Assembly (NCBI RefSeq): GCF_900068895.1
Contig: NZ_CDPK01000001.1
Location: 52,990 to 116,989 of the forward strand
Origin: Erwinia sp. ErVv1
Lineage (GTDB): Bacteria > Pseudomonadota > Gammaproteobacteria > Enterobacterales > Enterobacteriaceae
Direction: 5' to 3'
Length of the DNA: 64,000 nt
The notes under the pieces were generated by a model. It was not told the origin of the DNA. It was given only the letters and a program-made list of their open reading frames with translations, and searched no databases. This document shows, piece after piece, positions 16,872 through 26,702 of this stretch (the stretch's first letter is position 1; the number at the start of each line of letters is the position of its first letter). A program made the position numbers and the translations under genes.

Positions 16872-18848
16872 ATGATGATGAGAACCCGCAACCGTCGCCT
16901 CCACTGGGCAGCGCTACTACTCTATTTTTCAGGAAGTTACCAGGCACAGGCACTGCCTTCTATCGTAGCGCCGGGTCAAAATATTGTGGGTGAGCAGATT
17001 TATGGCAGGCAAATAGTGCTCGGCAATGTGATTGATAGCAACATTCGGGATGGAAGACAGATCATACAACAAGGGGGATCGGCGCAGAATACTGTCATAA
17101 CGAAGGGAATGCAGATAATTGAGAAAGGAGGCTATTCGTCTGATGTATATCTGTACGATGATTATCGTATTAGTGAGGGTATGATCTATAATATCGGCGT
17201 TGGAGGGCAGGTCAATAACGCCACGCTTTACAAAGGTAAAATGGAAGTATTTATGGGAGGAGTCGCCTCTGGAAAGGTTTATCTCCAAAACGGATCGCTT
17301 ATACAGATTGATATAACTTCTGACACTCACGCCATGCATCTTTCGCTTGATAAAAGCGAGGCTTTTTTTCATGGAGGGTATCTTAACACCCTTGCAGAAT
17401 ACACTATAGCCTCGATAAATCTCCGCGATGGGATAATGACACTTTACAACTTAGATTTAAAAGATAAACCCTGGTTTACCCGGTTAAATACCACTACGCT
17501 TACAGGTCAGGGCACGTTTGAAATCATCACGGATTTGGCATCACTGAAGGGGGACTTTTTAAACATTACCGGACGTGCAAATGGTGAATTTGGCATTATG
17601 GTTTATGACTTCGGAGAAAACCCCCTGACGGATGCCAGTCTTCAGATTATTCAAACGGGTGGAGGGAGCGCTAAGTTCACCTTGCTAAACGAAAATCAGG
17701 TCGTTGATGTTGGAACCTATCAATATTATCTGGTGAGAGTGGGTAAAAATGGCTGGGCACTTTCACCCTATCAGCATGACGATACGCCGGATGTCGATGA
17801 CCCAGATGATAACGGGCCGCCGGAGGATAACCCGGATACTGATAATCCCGATGATACTCTGCCGCCAGAAGAAGACCCGGGCGATAAACCCGTCCCTCCC
17901 ACTCCTGTTCCAGACCAGCCCGATAACGGTAAGAAGACGGTTACTCCCAGTGCCGCCGCTATTCTTGCGATGAGTACCGTCGATAACATTATTTCCAGTG
18001 AGCAGATGAATACAGCCCGTGGACGCCTGGAAGAAATAAGGCGCGTTCCACACGATACTGAAGTGTGGGGAAGGTTCAATAATAGCCGTTACGACGTCAG
18101 CGTAATTGAAAATGCCAATTACAGGCTGAAACAGAACGGCATTATGTTAGGCATCGATGCAACGTCTGATGCGGGCTCAGGATCACTTACCCGTGGGCTA
18201 TTCATGGCCTTCGATCGCGCGACCACTGACTTTAAACGGGGTGGAAAAGGTCATGTGGATGCCTACACCGCGGGAGGCTATCTCAGCTATGTTGATAGCA
18301 GCGGATACTATGGCGAAGGTATCGTAAAATTCAGCCGCTTCATCAACGATATCAACGCCTTTATGAATGGTGGCACCGCAGCCAACGGCCTCTTTCGGGC
18401 AACTGATATGGGCATAAATATCCAGACGGGGAAATACTTTACTTTCTCTCGGGGTTATCTCGCGCCCTATGGCGCAGTGACGGCCCTGGCCAACCATTCC
18501 GATAACACCTATCAACTCTCAAATGGGCTGAGGGCTAATAATGGTATTCAACGCAATGTAACCGGTGAAATCGGAATAAATCTTGGTCTTCCTGTTATGG
18601 TCAGCGGCAATAGCGTAAAACCTTACGCCAGGGCTGCTGCGCTTCATGACACCATCAGTTCAAATCGTGTCACCATCGTTAATAACCACTTTACTCACCG
18701 TAAAGGTGGTACACGGGGTGTGTATCAGGCAGGGATTGATATCCGAACGAAGGGAAAGCTGTCACTGCATAGTGGCTTCAGCTATTCACAAGGGAAAAAT
18801 ATTGAGTCGCCCTGGGCTGCCACACTGGGCGCCGCGTGGGCCTTTTAA
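16872..18848 (+). CDS. Autotransporter (type Va) outer-membrane protein with AIDA-like passenger
   Basis: The 658-residue protein has a signal peptide ending around SYQAQA (residue 28). A short beta-helical passenger follows with AIDA-type repeats (GRQIIQQGGSAQNTVITKG, MQIIEKGG). Next is a striking acidic Asp/Pro/Glu-rich linker (about 301-352: DDPDDNGPPEDNPD...). A C-terminal autotransporter barrel (about 375-658) ends in AWAF, with the aromatic last residue needed for Bam recognition. A surface adhesin or aggregation factor is likely, but no specific receptor can be named. The passenger is small (about 270 residues). The codon use and A+T content differ from the neighbouring iol genes, suggesting acquisition. 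It stands alone between iolR and iolB. Confidence 0.88.
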   Translation: MMMRTRNRRLHWAALLLYFSGSYQAQALPSIVAPGQNIVGEQIYGRQIVLGNVIDSNIRDGRQIIQQGGSAQNTVITKGMQIIEKGGYSSDVYLYDDYRISEGMIYNIGVGGQVNNATLYKGKMEVFMGGVASGKVYLQNGSLIQIDITSDTHAMHLSLDKSEAFFHGGYLNTLAEYTIASINLRDGIMTLYNLDLKDKPWFTRLNTTTLTGQGTFEIITDLASLKGDFLNITGRANGEFGIMVYDFGENPLTDASLQIIQTGGGSAKFTLLNENQVVDVGTYQYYLVRVGKNGWALSPYQHDDTPDVDDPDDNGPPEDNPDTDNPDDTLPPEEDPGDKPVPPTPVPDQPDNGKKTVTPSAAAILAMSTVDNIISSEQMNTARGRLEEIRRVPHDTEVWGRFNNSRYDVSVIENANYRLKQNGIMLGIDATSDAGSGSLTRGLFMAFDRATTDFKRGGKGHVDAYTAGGYLSYVDSSGYYGEGIVKFSRFINDINAFMNGGTAANGLFRATDMGINIQTGKYFTFSRGYLAPYGAVTALANHSDNTYQLSNGLRANNGIQRNVTGEIGINLGLPVMVSGNSVKPYARAAALHDTISSNRVTIVNNHFTHRKGGTRGVYQAGIDIRTKGKLSLHSGFSYSQGKNIESPWAATLGAAWAF

Positions 18849-18899
18849 AAGGGGCGAACGCGCAAATGCCCCTTTTGTTAAGCAGAATGGGTGCCAGAC

Positions 18900-19709
18900 T
18901 CAGCGCGGATAGGCATCACTATTAACCCAGGCATGGTCTTTTTCCCAGGTGAACTTCCACAGGCGGATCGGACCGGCCATAACGTTCAGATAGTAGTTAT
19001 TGTAACCTGCGAGCGTTGCTACCGGGTGATAACCGCGTGGCACCGTTACCACATCCCGGTTATAGGCGGCCATACATTCATCCAGCGTGCGATCGTCAGT
19101 ATAAACACGCTGCATGGCAAAGCCCTGCTCGGGATCGAATCGATGGTAGTAAGTCTCTTCCAGGTAAGTTTCGTTTGAATTTTCCTGGTCATGCTTATGA
19201 CTGGGGTAAGAGCTGCTGTCACCTTCGTCGGTATACACTTCGACCACCAGCAAGCTGTCGGCTGGTTCATTATCGGGCAGAATATTATGTACCAGACGCT
19301 TGTTTCTGCCCTTACCGCGCTGCTCAACGCCTACGTCAGCGGGGGAAATCAGGCGGGCGGGCAGAGAGCCATGGCCCGGTGCGTTACACACGGCCAGTTC
19401 CAGGTCGGTATCAGCCCGGACCTCAACCCTGTCATTATGCGGAACATACACTGAATAGGGCGGAGTACGTTCGAACGGGGACATGCGTTTGCCGATGCCG
19501 GGGAATTCGGCATTACGCGTTTTAACTGAGGCAATACCGGCGACCAGTACCAGACAAAGTTCCCTGTCGCCGCTCTCAAGATTCAGCGTCTGACCCTTTT
19601 TCAACTGGTAGGCATCAAAGCCTACGTAGCGCCAGCCCGCACTTTCCGGCGTAACGTGCTGGATACGGCCCTGCGCATCCGGCTGCTGTACTTTGGATAG
19701 CAATGACAT
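18900..19709 (-). CDS. iolB: IolB, 5-deoxy-glucuronate isomerase
   Basis: IolB converts 5-deoxy-D-glucuronate to 2-deoxy-5-keto-D-gluconate. The 269-residue bicupin shows the family stretches GWRYVGFDAYQLKKGQ, the metal-ligand region SSYPSHKHDQ...ETYLEETYYHRFDPEQGF and VPRGYHPV near the end. The ATG at 19709 has AAGGAG upstream and gives the family length. It lies 124 bases downstream of iolA on the same strand, so an iolA-iolB operon is likely. Confidence 0.95.
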   Translation of the reverse strand: MSLLSKVQQPDAQGRIQHVTPESAGWRYVGFDAYQLKKGQTLNLESGDRELCLVLVAGIASVKTRNAEFPGIGKRMSPFERTPPYSVYVPHNDRVEVRADTDLELAVCNAPGHGSLPARLISPADVGVEQRGKGRNKRLVHNILPDNEPADSLLVVEVYTDEGDSSSYPSHKHDQENSNETYLEETYYHRFDPEQGFAMQRVYTDDRTLDECMAAYNRDVVTVPRGYHPVATLAGYNNYYLNVMAGPIRLWKFTWEKDHAWVNSDAYPR

Positions 19710-19833
19710 TCTGCTGCTCCTTATATTGTGACCAAAAAGGCGCGGCGGCGGCATCAACAAAACCGAGGCAATAAATCCCGCTCTGCCGGTCTGCTAACGC
19801 CTTACCGCAACGCCTGTGCTTTATAAACGGGGG

Positions 19834-21339
19834 TTATCCCAGCGTTGGCATACTGAACTCAGATACGGTCTTTTGCCCGCTCGGCCAGCGTACGGTGGCC
19901 GTTTTCATGCGGGTGTAGAAACGAACGCCATCCGGCCCGTGGACGTTTAGCGCACCAAATACGGAGCGCTTCCAGCCACCGAAGCTGTGGAAGGCCATGG
20001 GTACCGGCACAGGTACGTTCACGCCAACCATGCCCGCCTGAACCTCACGCACAAAGTCGCGTCCGGTGTGACCGTTACTGGTAAAGATGGCGCTGCCGTT
20101 GCCAAACTCGTGGCTGTTGACCAGCTTCAGCGCGCTGGCGTAGTCCGGGGCGCGCATGATGCTCAGCACCGGGCCAAAAATCTCTTCACGCCAGATAACC
20201 ATCTCATCGGTGACGTTATCAAACAGCGTGCCGCCTACGTAGTAACCCTCGGTATAGCCCGAGACCTGGCAGTTACGTCCGTCCACGACCAGCTTCGCAC
20301 CCTCTTCAACGCCCTTGTCGATATAGCCCAGCACTTTCTTCTGGTGCGCGGCGGACACCACCGGTCCCATCTCATTCTCTTCGCTACCCTTCTGGATACC
20401 TGGGCCAACGCGCAGCGCCTTAATTTTCGGCGTCAGGGCGGCAATCAGCTTATCCGCCGTATCGTCCCCGACCGCGACCACTACCGGCAGCGCCATACAG
20501 CGCTCGCCCGCCGAGCCAAAGGCTCCCCCCATGATGGCATTGACGGTGGCGTCCAAATCCGCATCGGGCATGACGATGGCGTGGTTTTTCGCCGCGCCAA
20601 AAGCCTGCACACGCTTACCGTGAGCGCTGGCCGTTTTATAGATATGTTCAGCTACGCCAGACGAGCCAACGAAGCTTACCGCCTGTACGCGTGGGTCTTT
20701 ATACAACTGCTCTGCATCTTCATTTGAGCAATGAACAACGTTAAATACCCCATCCGGCAGGCCGGCTTCGGTCAGCAACTCCGCCATGCGCACTGCGGCA
20801 GACGGGTCCAGCGCAGGGGGCTTCAGGACAAAGGTATTGCCACAGGCCAGTGCGATGGGGAACATCCAGAGCGGCACCATCGCGGGGAAGTTGAAGGGGG
20901 TAATACCGGCGACCACGCCCAGCGGCTGCATCAGGGAATAGCTGTCCACCCCGGTTGCCACGTCAGCTGAATTTTCACCCTTTATAAGGTGAGGAATACC
21001 GCAGGCGAACTCGACAACCTCAATTCCGCGCGTCAGCTCACCCAGCGCATCGGACCACACCTTTCCATGTTCACTGACGATGAGGGCTGCAAGCTCTTCC
21101 CGATGCTGTTCCATCAGGTTCTTAAAGTTAAACAGCACGCGAGCGCGGCGCAAAGGCGATGTACGGGACCAATCTTCAAAGGCATTGTGTGCCACTTCGA
21201 TCGCTTTAGTTACCTCTTCTGCGGTGCTCTGTGTCAGTTCACGAACCGTTTTACCGGTGGCCGGATCGTAAACCGGAATGGTTTCATTGCTGGCGCTCAG
21301 AGACGTTTTCCCGCCAATAAAATTTCCTACGATAGTCAT
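19834..21339 (-). CDS. iolA: IolA/MmsA, malonate-semialdehyde / methylmalonate-semialdehyde dehydrogenase (CoA-acylating)
   Basis: IolA turns malonate semialdehyde into acetyl-CoA and CO2, the last step of the pathway, and also acts on methylmalonate semialdehyde. The 501-residue aldehyde dehydrogenase shows GITPFNFPAMVPLWMFP, the NAD-binding FVGSSGVAEHIY region, and the catalytic Cys281 in GERCMALP. It also carries the MmsA-type AAKNHAIVMPDA. AAGAGG precedes the ATG at 21339. It is divergent from iolI across a 493-base control region. Confidence 0.94.
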   Translation of the reverse strand: MTIVGNFIGGKTSLSASNETIPVYDPATGKTVRELTQSTAEEVTKAIEVAHNAFEDWSRTSPLRRARVLFNFKNLMEQHREELAALIVSEHGKVWSDALGELTRGIEVVEFACGIPHLIKGENSADVATGVDSYSLMQPLGVVAGITPFNFPAMVPLWMFPIALACGNTFVLKPPALDPSAAVRMAELLTEAGLPDGVFNVVHCSNEDAEQLYKDPRVQAVSFVGSSGVAEHIYKTASAHGKRVQAFGAAKNHAIVMPDADLDATVNAIMGGAFGSAGERCMALPVVVAVGDDTADKLIAALTPKIKALRVGPGIQKGSEENEMGPVVSAAHQKKVLGYIDKGVEEGAKLVVDGRNCQVSGYTEGYYVGGTLFDNVTDEMVIWREEIFGPVLSIMRAPDYASALKLVNSHEFGNGSAIFTSNGHTGRDFVREVQAGMVGVNVPVPVPMAFHSFGGWKRSVFGALNVHGPDGVRFYTRMKTATVRWPSGQKTVSEFSMPTLG

Positions 21340-21832
21340 GTTCTGGCCTCTTAGATGTGGGTATTCCCTGCAGGCAGCCGCTGGTAAGCGTCCGTTGCCT
21401 GGCTGGATAACTGCCGAATGCGTGAAATGACAGTATTATATTGGAATGAATTTTTCAAATATTAAACTTTAGAAAATTCATTTTTAGTGCAGTGGATCGC
21501 ATTTTCACTTTTTAGAACGCAATCAATTACTAAAGAGGCGGTGAACCCGCCTGACCCGCGTTAACCTAAGGAATTATCTTAAGTTTTAGGGGAGTTAGCG
21601 GCCAGATGGAGACGACATAATCAGCCTCTTCGGCAAGCCATACTCTGGGCTTTTTGCTCCCTTTCAACCGGCCAGAGGCGAAAATTTGAGAGGGCGATCT
21701 AAAAATTTAAATTTCAATATTCACCATTCGTGAAATAAATGTTCTCTTATGCCCATCTAAGGTGACTGACCGTCAGAAATCAGGCTCGCAGGGATTCACC
21801 CTACTCTCTTTACATTTAGCAGGAGTTGCAAA
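21340..21832. promoter_or_regulatory. iolA-iolI divergent control region
   Basis: No gene is supported here. On the iolA side, AATGAATTTTTC (21445-21456) and GAAAATTCATT (21472-21482) form an A+T-rich inverted repeat separated by 15 bases. On the iolI side lies ATTTCA-N14-TGAAAT (21711-21736), listed separately. A small GC hairpin (GGCGG/CCGCC, 21537-21551) sits between them. Confidence 0.65.
21711..21736. promoter_or_regulatory. Candidate IolR operator upstream of iolI
   Basis: ATTTCA (21711-21716), 14 bases, TGAAAT (21731-21736), with an inner TTCAC/GTGAA repeat. Half-sites and spacing equal those upstream of iolC. Confidence 0.5.
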
Positions 21833-22648
21833 ATGGCCATCGAATCATCCCGTTTCTGTGTAAACCGTAAAATCGCCCCTAACCTGGGGATAGAAGCATT
21901 TTTTAAAATGGTCCACGGTCTTGGCCTGACCAAAGTTGAACTGCGCAATGATATGCGCGGCGGTAAGGTAACGGATCATCTGAGCTATGCCGAAGTCAGC
22001 GCGCTGGCGCAGCGTTATGGCCTGGAGATTGTCACCATCAACGCCGTTTATCCCTTTAACCAGCCTGACGATGCGCTGTTAGCGAAAACTGAAGGCCTGC
22101 TGAAAGACGCCAGGGGCGTGGGGGCAAAGGCACTGGTACTCTGTCCATTGAACGACGGGACGCAGGTTAGTCCTGAAGAAACCGTCAGCGCATTGCAGAA
22201 GCTGGCGCCGCTTTTTGAGAAATATGGCATTGAAGGGCTGGTTGAGCCGCTGGGCTTCCCCATCAGCTCTCTGCGTTCTGCCGTGCAGACGCAGGCGCTA
22301 ATTCGCGACGCGCGCGTTCCTTTTAAACTGCTGCTGGACACCTTCCATCATCATCTGTACGAAAAGGCGGAAGAAGAGTTTGAGAGCGGTATTGATATTG
22401 CTGGTATCGGGCTTGTTCACCTCTCCGGCGTGGAGGATGACCGTCCGACCAGTGAACTGACGGACGAAGAACGCATTATGCTCAGCGAGGGCGACCTGCT
22501 GAAGAGTGTGTCTCAGGTACGTCGCCTGGAAGCCATGGGATATAAAGGCATCTATGCGTTTGAACCCTTCTCAACGGCAATGGAAAACTGGAGCGAAGCA
22601 GACATCGTGCGTGAGATCCAACAGAGCATGGCGCTGCTTCAGGGCTAA
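21833..22648 (+). CDS. iolI: IolI, 2-keto-myo-inositol isomerase
   Basis: IolI interconverts scyllo-inosose and 1-keto-D-chiro-inositol, letting the cell use other inositol stereoisomers. The 271-residue TIM barrel begins RFCVNRKIAPNLGIEAFFKMV and has the metal-site segments GLVEPLGF, LLLDTFHHHLY, LVHLSG and YAFEPFS. A good AGGAG site precedes the ATG. It stands rightward at the end of the cluster and is likely controlled from the element at 21711-21736. The next gene belongs to the conserved yhhS locus. Confidence 0.93.
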   Translation: MAIESSRFCVNRKIAPNLGIEAFFKMVHGLGLTKVELRNDMRGGKVTDHLSYAEVSALAQRYGLEIVTINAVYPFNQPDDALLAKTEGLLKDARGVGAKALVLCPLNDGTQVSPEETVSALQKLAPLFEKYGIEGLVEPLGFPISSLRSAVQTQALIRDARVPFKLLLDTFHHHLYEKAEEEFESGIDIAGIGLVHLSGVEDDRPTSELTDEERIMLSEGDLLKSVSQVRRLEAMGYKGIYAFEPFSTAMENWSEADIVREIQQSMALLQG

Positions 22649-22734
22649 ACACCCTAATACGAGAGCGGCTGGTCTGTTAGCGTGCCTGGTGGCTGAGTAC
22701 CGCTTCTGGTCAGAACAGGGGAAAAGGCGCTAGC

Positions 22735-23955
22735 CTATTCCCCTTCGATACACTCCTCACTTTTACTCTGCGACTGACGTTTCAGCCTCCAGGTTAGCAG
22801 CATGCCCAGACAAACCAGCAGTCCACTTAGCAAGTAGATAACCGGTATGCCCAGATAGCTCATCACGAATCCGGCAAGCGGGCCGGTTACGCCCAGAGAC
22901 AAATCCATAAAGGCAGTGTAGGTTGCTAATGCACTGCCCTGATTCTGGGGTGGTACGGCTTTAACCGCCACTACGCCCACGGCCGGAAACACCAGTGAGA
23001 ACCCGGCTCCGGTGAGTAAAGCACCCAGCTTTGCCACCCAGGGTTCGGCTGAACCCCAGACAAGGAATAATCCTGCCGCCTCAACGGCAAAACACACCAG
23101 CGCCACGACCAGTCCACCGTGGCGGTTGATAGCGTTAGGAAACAGCAGTCGCGTCCCCACAAACGCGGCGCTAAACAGCGTCAGCGCCCAGGCGGCACCG
23201 TCCCACCCCTTATCCTGATAGAACAGCGTAATAAAAGTGGCTATTACCCCGAATCCCGCCGACCCCAGCGCAAGAATAAAACCGTAGCCCCAAAGCCGCC
23301 CCAGCACCGCCCGAAAAGGCAGCTGCTTGCCCCTGCTGCTTTTCACGCTCGCTCGCGGCAGCGCAAGCACAATCGCCACAAAGGCGATAACAGCGATCAC
23401 CGAGGCCAGCAGCAGCAGGCCGCCCCAGCGATAGATTGCCACGCCCAACGGCGCACCCACCGCCATAGCCCCGTAGGTGAAAATACCATTCCAGGAGATC
23501 ACTCGCCCAATATGCAGCGAGCCAACCACGCTGACCCCCCAGAGCGTTGAGCCAGTCCCGGCGAAGCTTTGTCCAACCCCCAGAATCACTCTGCCAACGC
23601 ATAACAGGAGCAGGCTCAGAATGGGGATCCCTGCGCCCAGCGCCGCCAGCAGACTGAAAATTCCGCTCAGAAAGCAGCCGCAAAGCCCGATGATGACCAC
23701 TCTTTTAGCGCCCCACAGATCGGCGAAGCGCCCGGAATAAGGCCGGCTGATTAGCGTGGAAAAATATTGCAGGCTGACAACCAGTCCTGCCCAGAAAGGG
23801 CTGTAGCCCATGACATCATGTACATAGCCGGGCAAAACGGCCAGCGGCAACCCGATGGTCAGATAGCTGGCAAAGTTGAACATCACGACGGAGATAATAC
23901 GCAGATTCAGGCGAAAAGCGTTAGGGGCCGCCTCCGCTCCGGGTTGTTCAGGCAT
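22735..23955 (-). CDS. yhhS: YhhS, MFS transporter
   Basis: This 406-residue, 12-helix major facilitator protein matches E. coli YhhS in length and position. The start reads NLRIISVVMFNFASYLTIGLPLAVLPG, followed by the loop GRFADLWGAKRVV. E. coli YhhS has been linked to arabinose/compound efflux, but the natural substrate is uncertain. The ATG at 23955 gives the family length; an in-frame start at 23994 is weaker. Although adjacent to iolI, it is backbone (dcrB-yhhS-yhhT order), not the inositol carrier. Confidence 0.9.
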   Translation of the reverse strand: MPEQPGAEAAPNAFRLNLRIISVVMFNFASYLTIGLPLAVLPGYVHDVMGYSPFWAGLVVSLQYFSTLISRPYSGRFADLWGAKRVVIIGLCGCFLSGIFSLLAALGAGIPILSLLLLCVGRVILGVGQSFAGTGSTLWGVSVVGSLHIGRVISWNGIFTYGAMAVGAPLGVAIYRWGGLLLLASVIAVIAFVAIVLALPRASVKSSRGKQLPFRAVLGRLWGYGFILALGSAGFGVIATFITLFYQDKGWDGAAWALTLFSAAFVGTRLLFPNAINRHGGLVVALVCFAVEAAGLFLVWGSAEPWVAKLGALLTGAGFSLVFPAVGVVAVKAVPPQNQGSALATYTAFMDLSLGVTGPLAGFVMSYLGIPVIYLLSGLLVCLGMLLTWRLKRQSQSKSEECIEGE

Positions 23956-24246
23956 GGAAAGCGATACCCTTTCAGGAAAAGCACAAGGTTGCACTATACC
24001 TGGTTTTAACGGCGAAGATCACTCCTCTGTCTGTTGCTCCCCCTAAACCAGGCTTTAAGGGAGTCAGCAACCAGCCTCAAAGGGGCCAGCGTAAGTCAGA
24101 AAAAGAGCCTGACTGACGCGAAAAGGCCACTGCCGATACACATTAACGGTCAATAAACGTGCTAAGTACTACGAACTTTCTTAAATTCAGCAAGTTAGCC
24201 GGTAAAGGCGCTAAGCTTTGTATCAATATTATTGCCCGGAGAAGCC

Positions 24247-25296
24247 ATGAGCGAGCTGCAGCAGGAGAAGATAGGGCAGAATATGCTGCTGAAAATGGCC
24301 ATGCTGGTCGTCATTCTGGCCGGGATCAAAGCGGCCTCGGAAATTTTGGTACCCTTTCTGCTGGCACTGTTTCTGGCGATAGTGCTGAATCCGCTGGTGA
24401 CGATACTGATGCGGCGCGGGGTCCGACGCGGCCTGGCGATTACGCTGGTGACGCTGGCCATGCTGGTTATTATTGCACTGCTGGTGGCAATGATTGCCGG
24501 TTCAATCAATGATTTCAGCGATATTTACCCGCAGATCCGCAGTCAGATGGCGCAAAAACTCGCTATCCTGCAGCATTTTGCCGCACCCTTTCATATTAAT
24601 CTTTCTACCGACCGCATTATTGAACGTCTCGATCCCAGCTCGATGATGAATCTGGCCGGTACCCTGCTAAGTCAATTTTCCGGTGCAATGACCGGGACCG
24701 TGCTGCTGTTTATGACGGTCGTTTTTATGCTGTTTGAAGTTCATCATCTGCCCTATAAGCTGCGTTTCGCCCTGGTTAACCCGAAAATTCGCATTGCCGG
24801 CCTGCATAAGGCACTGAAAGGCGTGACGCACTATCTGGCGCTGAAAACGTTACTTAGCCTGATAACGGGTATTGCGGTCTGGCTGGTGCTGCTGCTGCTG
24901 GGCATCAAGTTTGCGCTGCTGTGGGGCGTGGTGGCTTTTGTGCTCAACTTTATTCCTAATATCGGTCCGGTGATTGCCGGTATCCCCCCTCTGCTTCAGG
25001 CTTTATTGCTTAACACGCCTTTTGACGCCGCACTGGTCGCCGCACTGTTTACCGTTATTCATATGGTGCTGGGCAATATGCTGGAACCGCGGATTATGGG
25101 GAAAGGCCTGGGACTCTCCAGCCTGGTGGTGTTCCTGTCGCTGATATTTTGGGGCTGGCTGCTGGGGCCGATCGGTATGCTGCTGTCGGTTCCGCTGACC
25201 TGCGTCTGTAAAATCCTGATGGAAACGACGCCAGGCGGCAGCAAGCTGGCGATTTTACTTGGCAACGGCAGGCCTCGTACCGTCCGCCTGAAGTAA
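24247..25296 (+). CDS. yhhT: YhhT, AI-2E/PerM-family inner-membrane transporter
   Basis: The 349-residue protein has about eight membrane helices and the AI-2E family pattern. This comprises an N-terminal [19 protein letters not shown], a central periplasmic segment and the C-terminal [20 protein letters not shown]...[13 protein letters not shown]. Family members are exporters of unclear substrate (some of AI-2 or Na+). The ATG at 24247 follows GGAGAAG and gives the E. coli length. It is divergent from yhhS as in E. coli; acpT and nik genes that follow in E. coli are absent here. Confidence 0.92.
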   Translation: MSELQQEKIGQNMLLKMAMLVVILAGIKAASEILVPFLLALFLAIVLNPLVTILMRRGVRRGLAITLVTLAMLVIIALLVAMIAGSINDFSDIYPQIRSQMAQKLAILQHFAAPFHINLSTDRIIERLDPSSMMNLAGTLLSQFSGAMTGTVLLFMTVVFMLFEVHHLPYKLRFALVNPKIRIAGLHKALKGVTHYLALKTLLSLITGIAVWLVLLLLGIKFALLWGVVAFVLNFIPNIGPVIAGIPPLLQALLLNTPFDAALVAALFTVIHMVLGNMLEPRIMGKGLGLSSLVVFLSLIFWGWLLGPIGMLLSVPLTCVCKILMETTPGGSKLAILLGNGRPRTVRLK

Positions 25297-25415
25297 CCCT
25301 TCAGGCGCTTCTTACCTGCCCACTGCGATCGTCATCACGGCATCCTTTGCCGTTGCGCTTTATGCTGTGTTTAGCGGCTTTCTGCCTTAACTCTTCGATG
25401 ATACAGGAGCTGAAC

Positions 25416-26603
25416 ATGGAACATACGTGGCGCTGGTATGGCCCGAACGACCCCGTTTCGCTGGATGATGCACGGCAGGCTGGCGCCACCGGCATTGTGA
25501 CGGCCTTGCACCATATTCCCAACGGCGATGTCTGGCCCGTAGAGGAGATCAAAGCCCGCCAGGCGCTGCTGGCAGAGAAAAACCTGGTGTGGTCAGTGGT
25601 GGAAAGCATCCCTGTTCATGAGTCGATCAAAACGCATCGCGGCGATTACCCGCGTTTTATCGCTAACTATCAGCAATCTCTGCGAAATCTGGGCAACTGT
25701 GGGATAGATACCGTCTGCTACAACTTTATGCCGGTGCTGGACTGGACGCGGACCGACCTCGCCTGGCCACTGCCGTGCGGGGCCAAAGCGCTGCGCTTCG
25801 ATGATACGGCCTTTGCCGCATTTGAGTTGCACATACTCAAACGCCCCGGTGCCGTGCAGGATTACGATCCGCAGGAACGGGAGCAGGCTGCTCGCTACTT
25901 CGCCGCGATGACCCCTGACGATGTGGAAACGCTAACCCGCAATATCATTGCCGGTCTGCCGGGTGCGGAAGAGGGCTATACGCTGGTGCAGTTTCAGGCG
26001 CAGCTTGCGCAGTATGAGGGGATCGATAAAGCCAAACTGCGTGAGCACATGGCAGAATTTTTGCGGGCGATTGTACCGGTCGCGGAAGCTTCAGGCATCA
26101 GGCTGGCGGTGCATCCGGACGATCCACCGCGATCGCTGCTCGGCCTGCCGCGCATCGTTTCTACCCAGGAAGATCTCCAGTGGCTGAAGGAGGCGGTAGA
26201 CAGCCGTCATAACGGCTTCACCTTCTGTACCGGATCGCTTGGGGTTCGGGCTGATAACGATCTGGTCAACATGGCCGCGACCTTTGCCGATCGGATCCAT
26301 TTCGCGCATTTACGTTCCACGCAGCGCGAAGACAACCCGAAAAGCTTTCATGAGGCCGCCCACCTCGGTGGCGACGTGGACATGGTGGGCGTGGTTAAGG
26401 CTATTCTGGCCGAGGAGCAGCGTCGTCGTCGGGAGGGTGATAGCCGCCCTATTCCCATGCGGCCCGACCACGGGCATCAGATGCTGGACGACCTGCATAA
26501 AAAAACCAACCCCGGCTATTCTGCCATTGGTCGGCTTAAAGGACTGGCAGAGGTTCGCGGCGTTGAGGTTGCGCTTCAACAACTCTTTTACAGCGATAGC
26601 TAA
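25416..26603 (+). CDS. uxuA: UxuA, D-mannonate dehydratase
   Basis: UxuA dehydrates D-mannonate to 2-keto-3-deoxygluconate in glucuronate catabolism. The 395-residue protein shows family segments [48 protein letters not shown] and the metal-site [15 protein letters not shown]. The ATG at 25416 has AGGAG upstream and gives the usual length. No uxuB or uxaC neighbour is present, so it is a lone gene here. It starts the variable segment between yhhT and yhiN. Confidence 0.94.
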   Translation: MEHTWRWYGPNDPVSLDDARQAGATGIVTALHHIPNGDVWPVEEIKARQALLAEKNLVWSVVESIPVHESIKTHRGDYPRFIANYQQSLRNLGNCGIDTVCYNFMPVLDWTRTDLAWPLPCGAKALRFDDTAFAAFELHILKRPGAVQDYDPQEREQAARYFAAMTPDDVETLTRNIIAGLPGAEEGYTLVQFQAQLAQYEGIDKAKLREHMAEFLRAIVPVAEASGIRLAVHPDDPPRSLLGLPRIVSTQEDLQWLKEAVDSRHNGFTFCTGSLGVRADNDLVNMAATFADRIHFAHLRSTQREDNPKSFHEAAHLGGDVDMVGVVKAILAEEQRRRREGDSRPIPMRPDHGHQMLDDLHKKTNPGYSAIGRLKGLAEVRGVEVALQQLFYSDS

Positions 26604-26640
26604 CGCGTACCCTGAACCGGTTGCCATGATCACTCACCGC

Positions 26641-26667
26641 TCCGGTCTACCCCTGAGGATGACCGGA
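26641..26667. terminator. Stem-loop between convergent uxuA and the binding-protein gene
   Basis: TCCGGTC (26641-26647) pairs with GACCGGA (26661-26667). On the minus strand a seven-T run (26691-26697 region) precedes it, so a role as terminator for either gene is only possible. Confidence 0.4.
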
Positions 26668-26702
26668 CCGGGCCGCCCGATCAACGATAAAAAAACCGCA
26701 AT

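Noticed and set aside
22735-23955. MFS gene beside iolI as inositol transporter
   Set aside because: Sequence and position match YhhS of the conserved dcrB-yhhS-yhhT order, so it is backbone and not part of the iol cluster.
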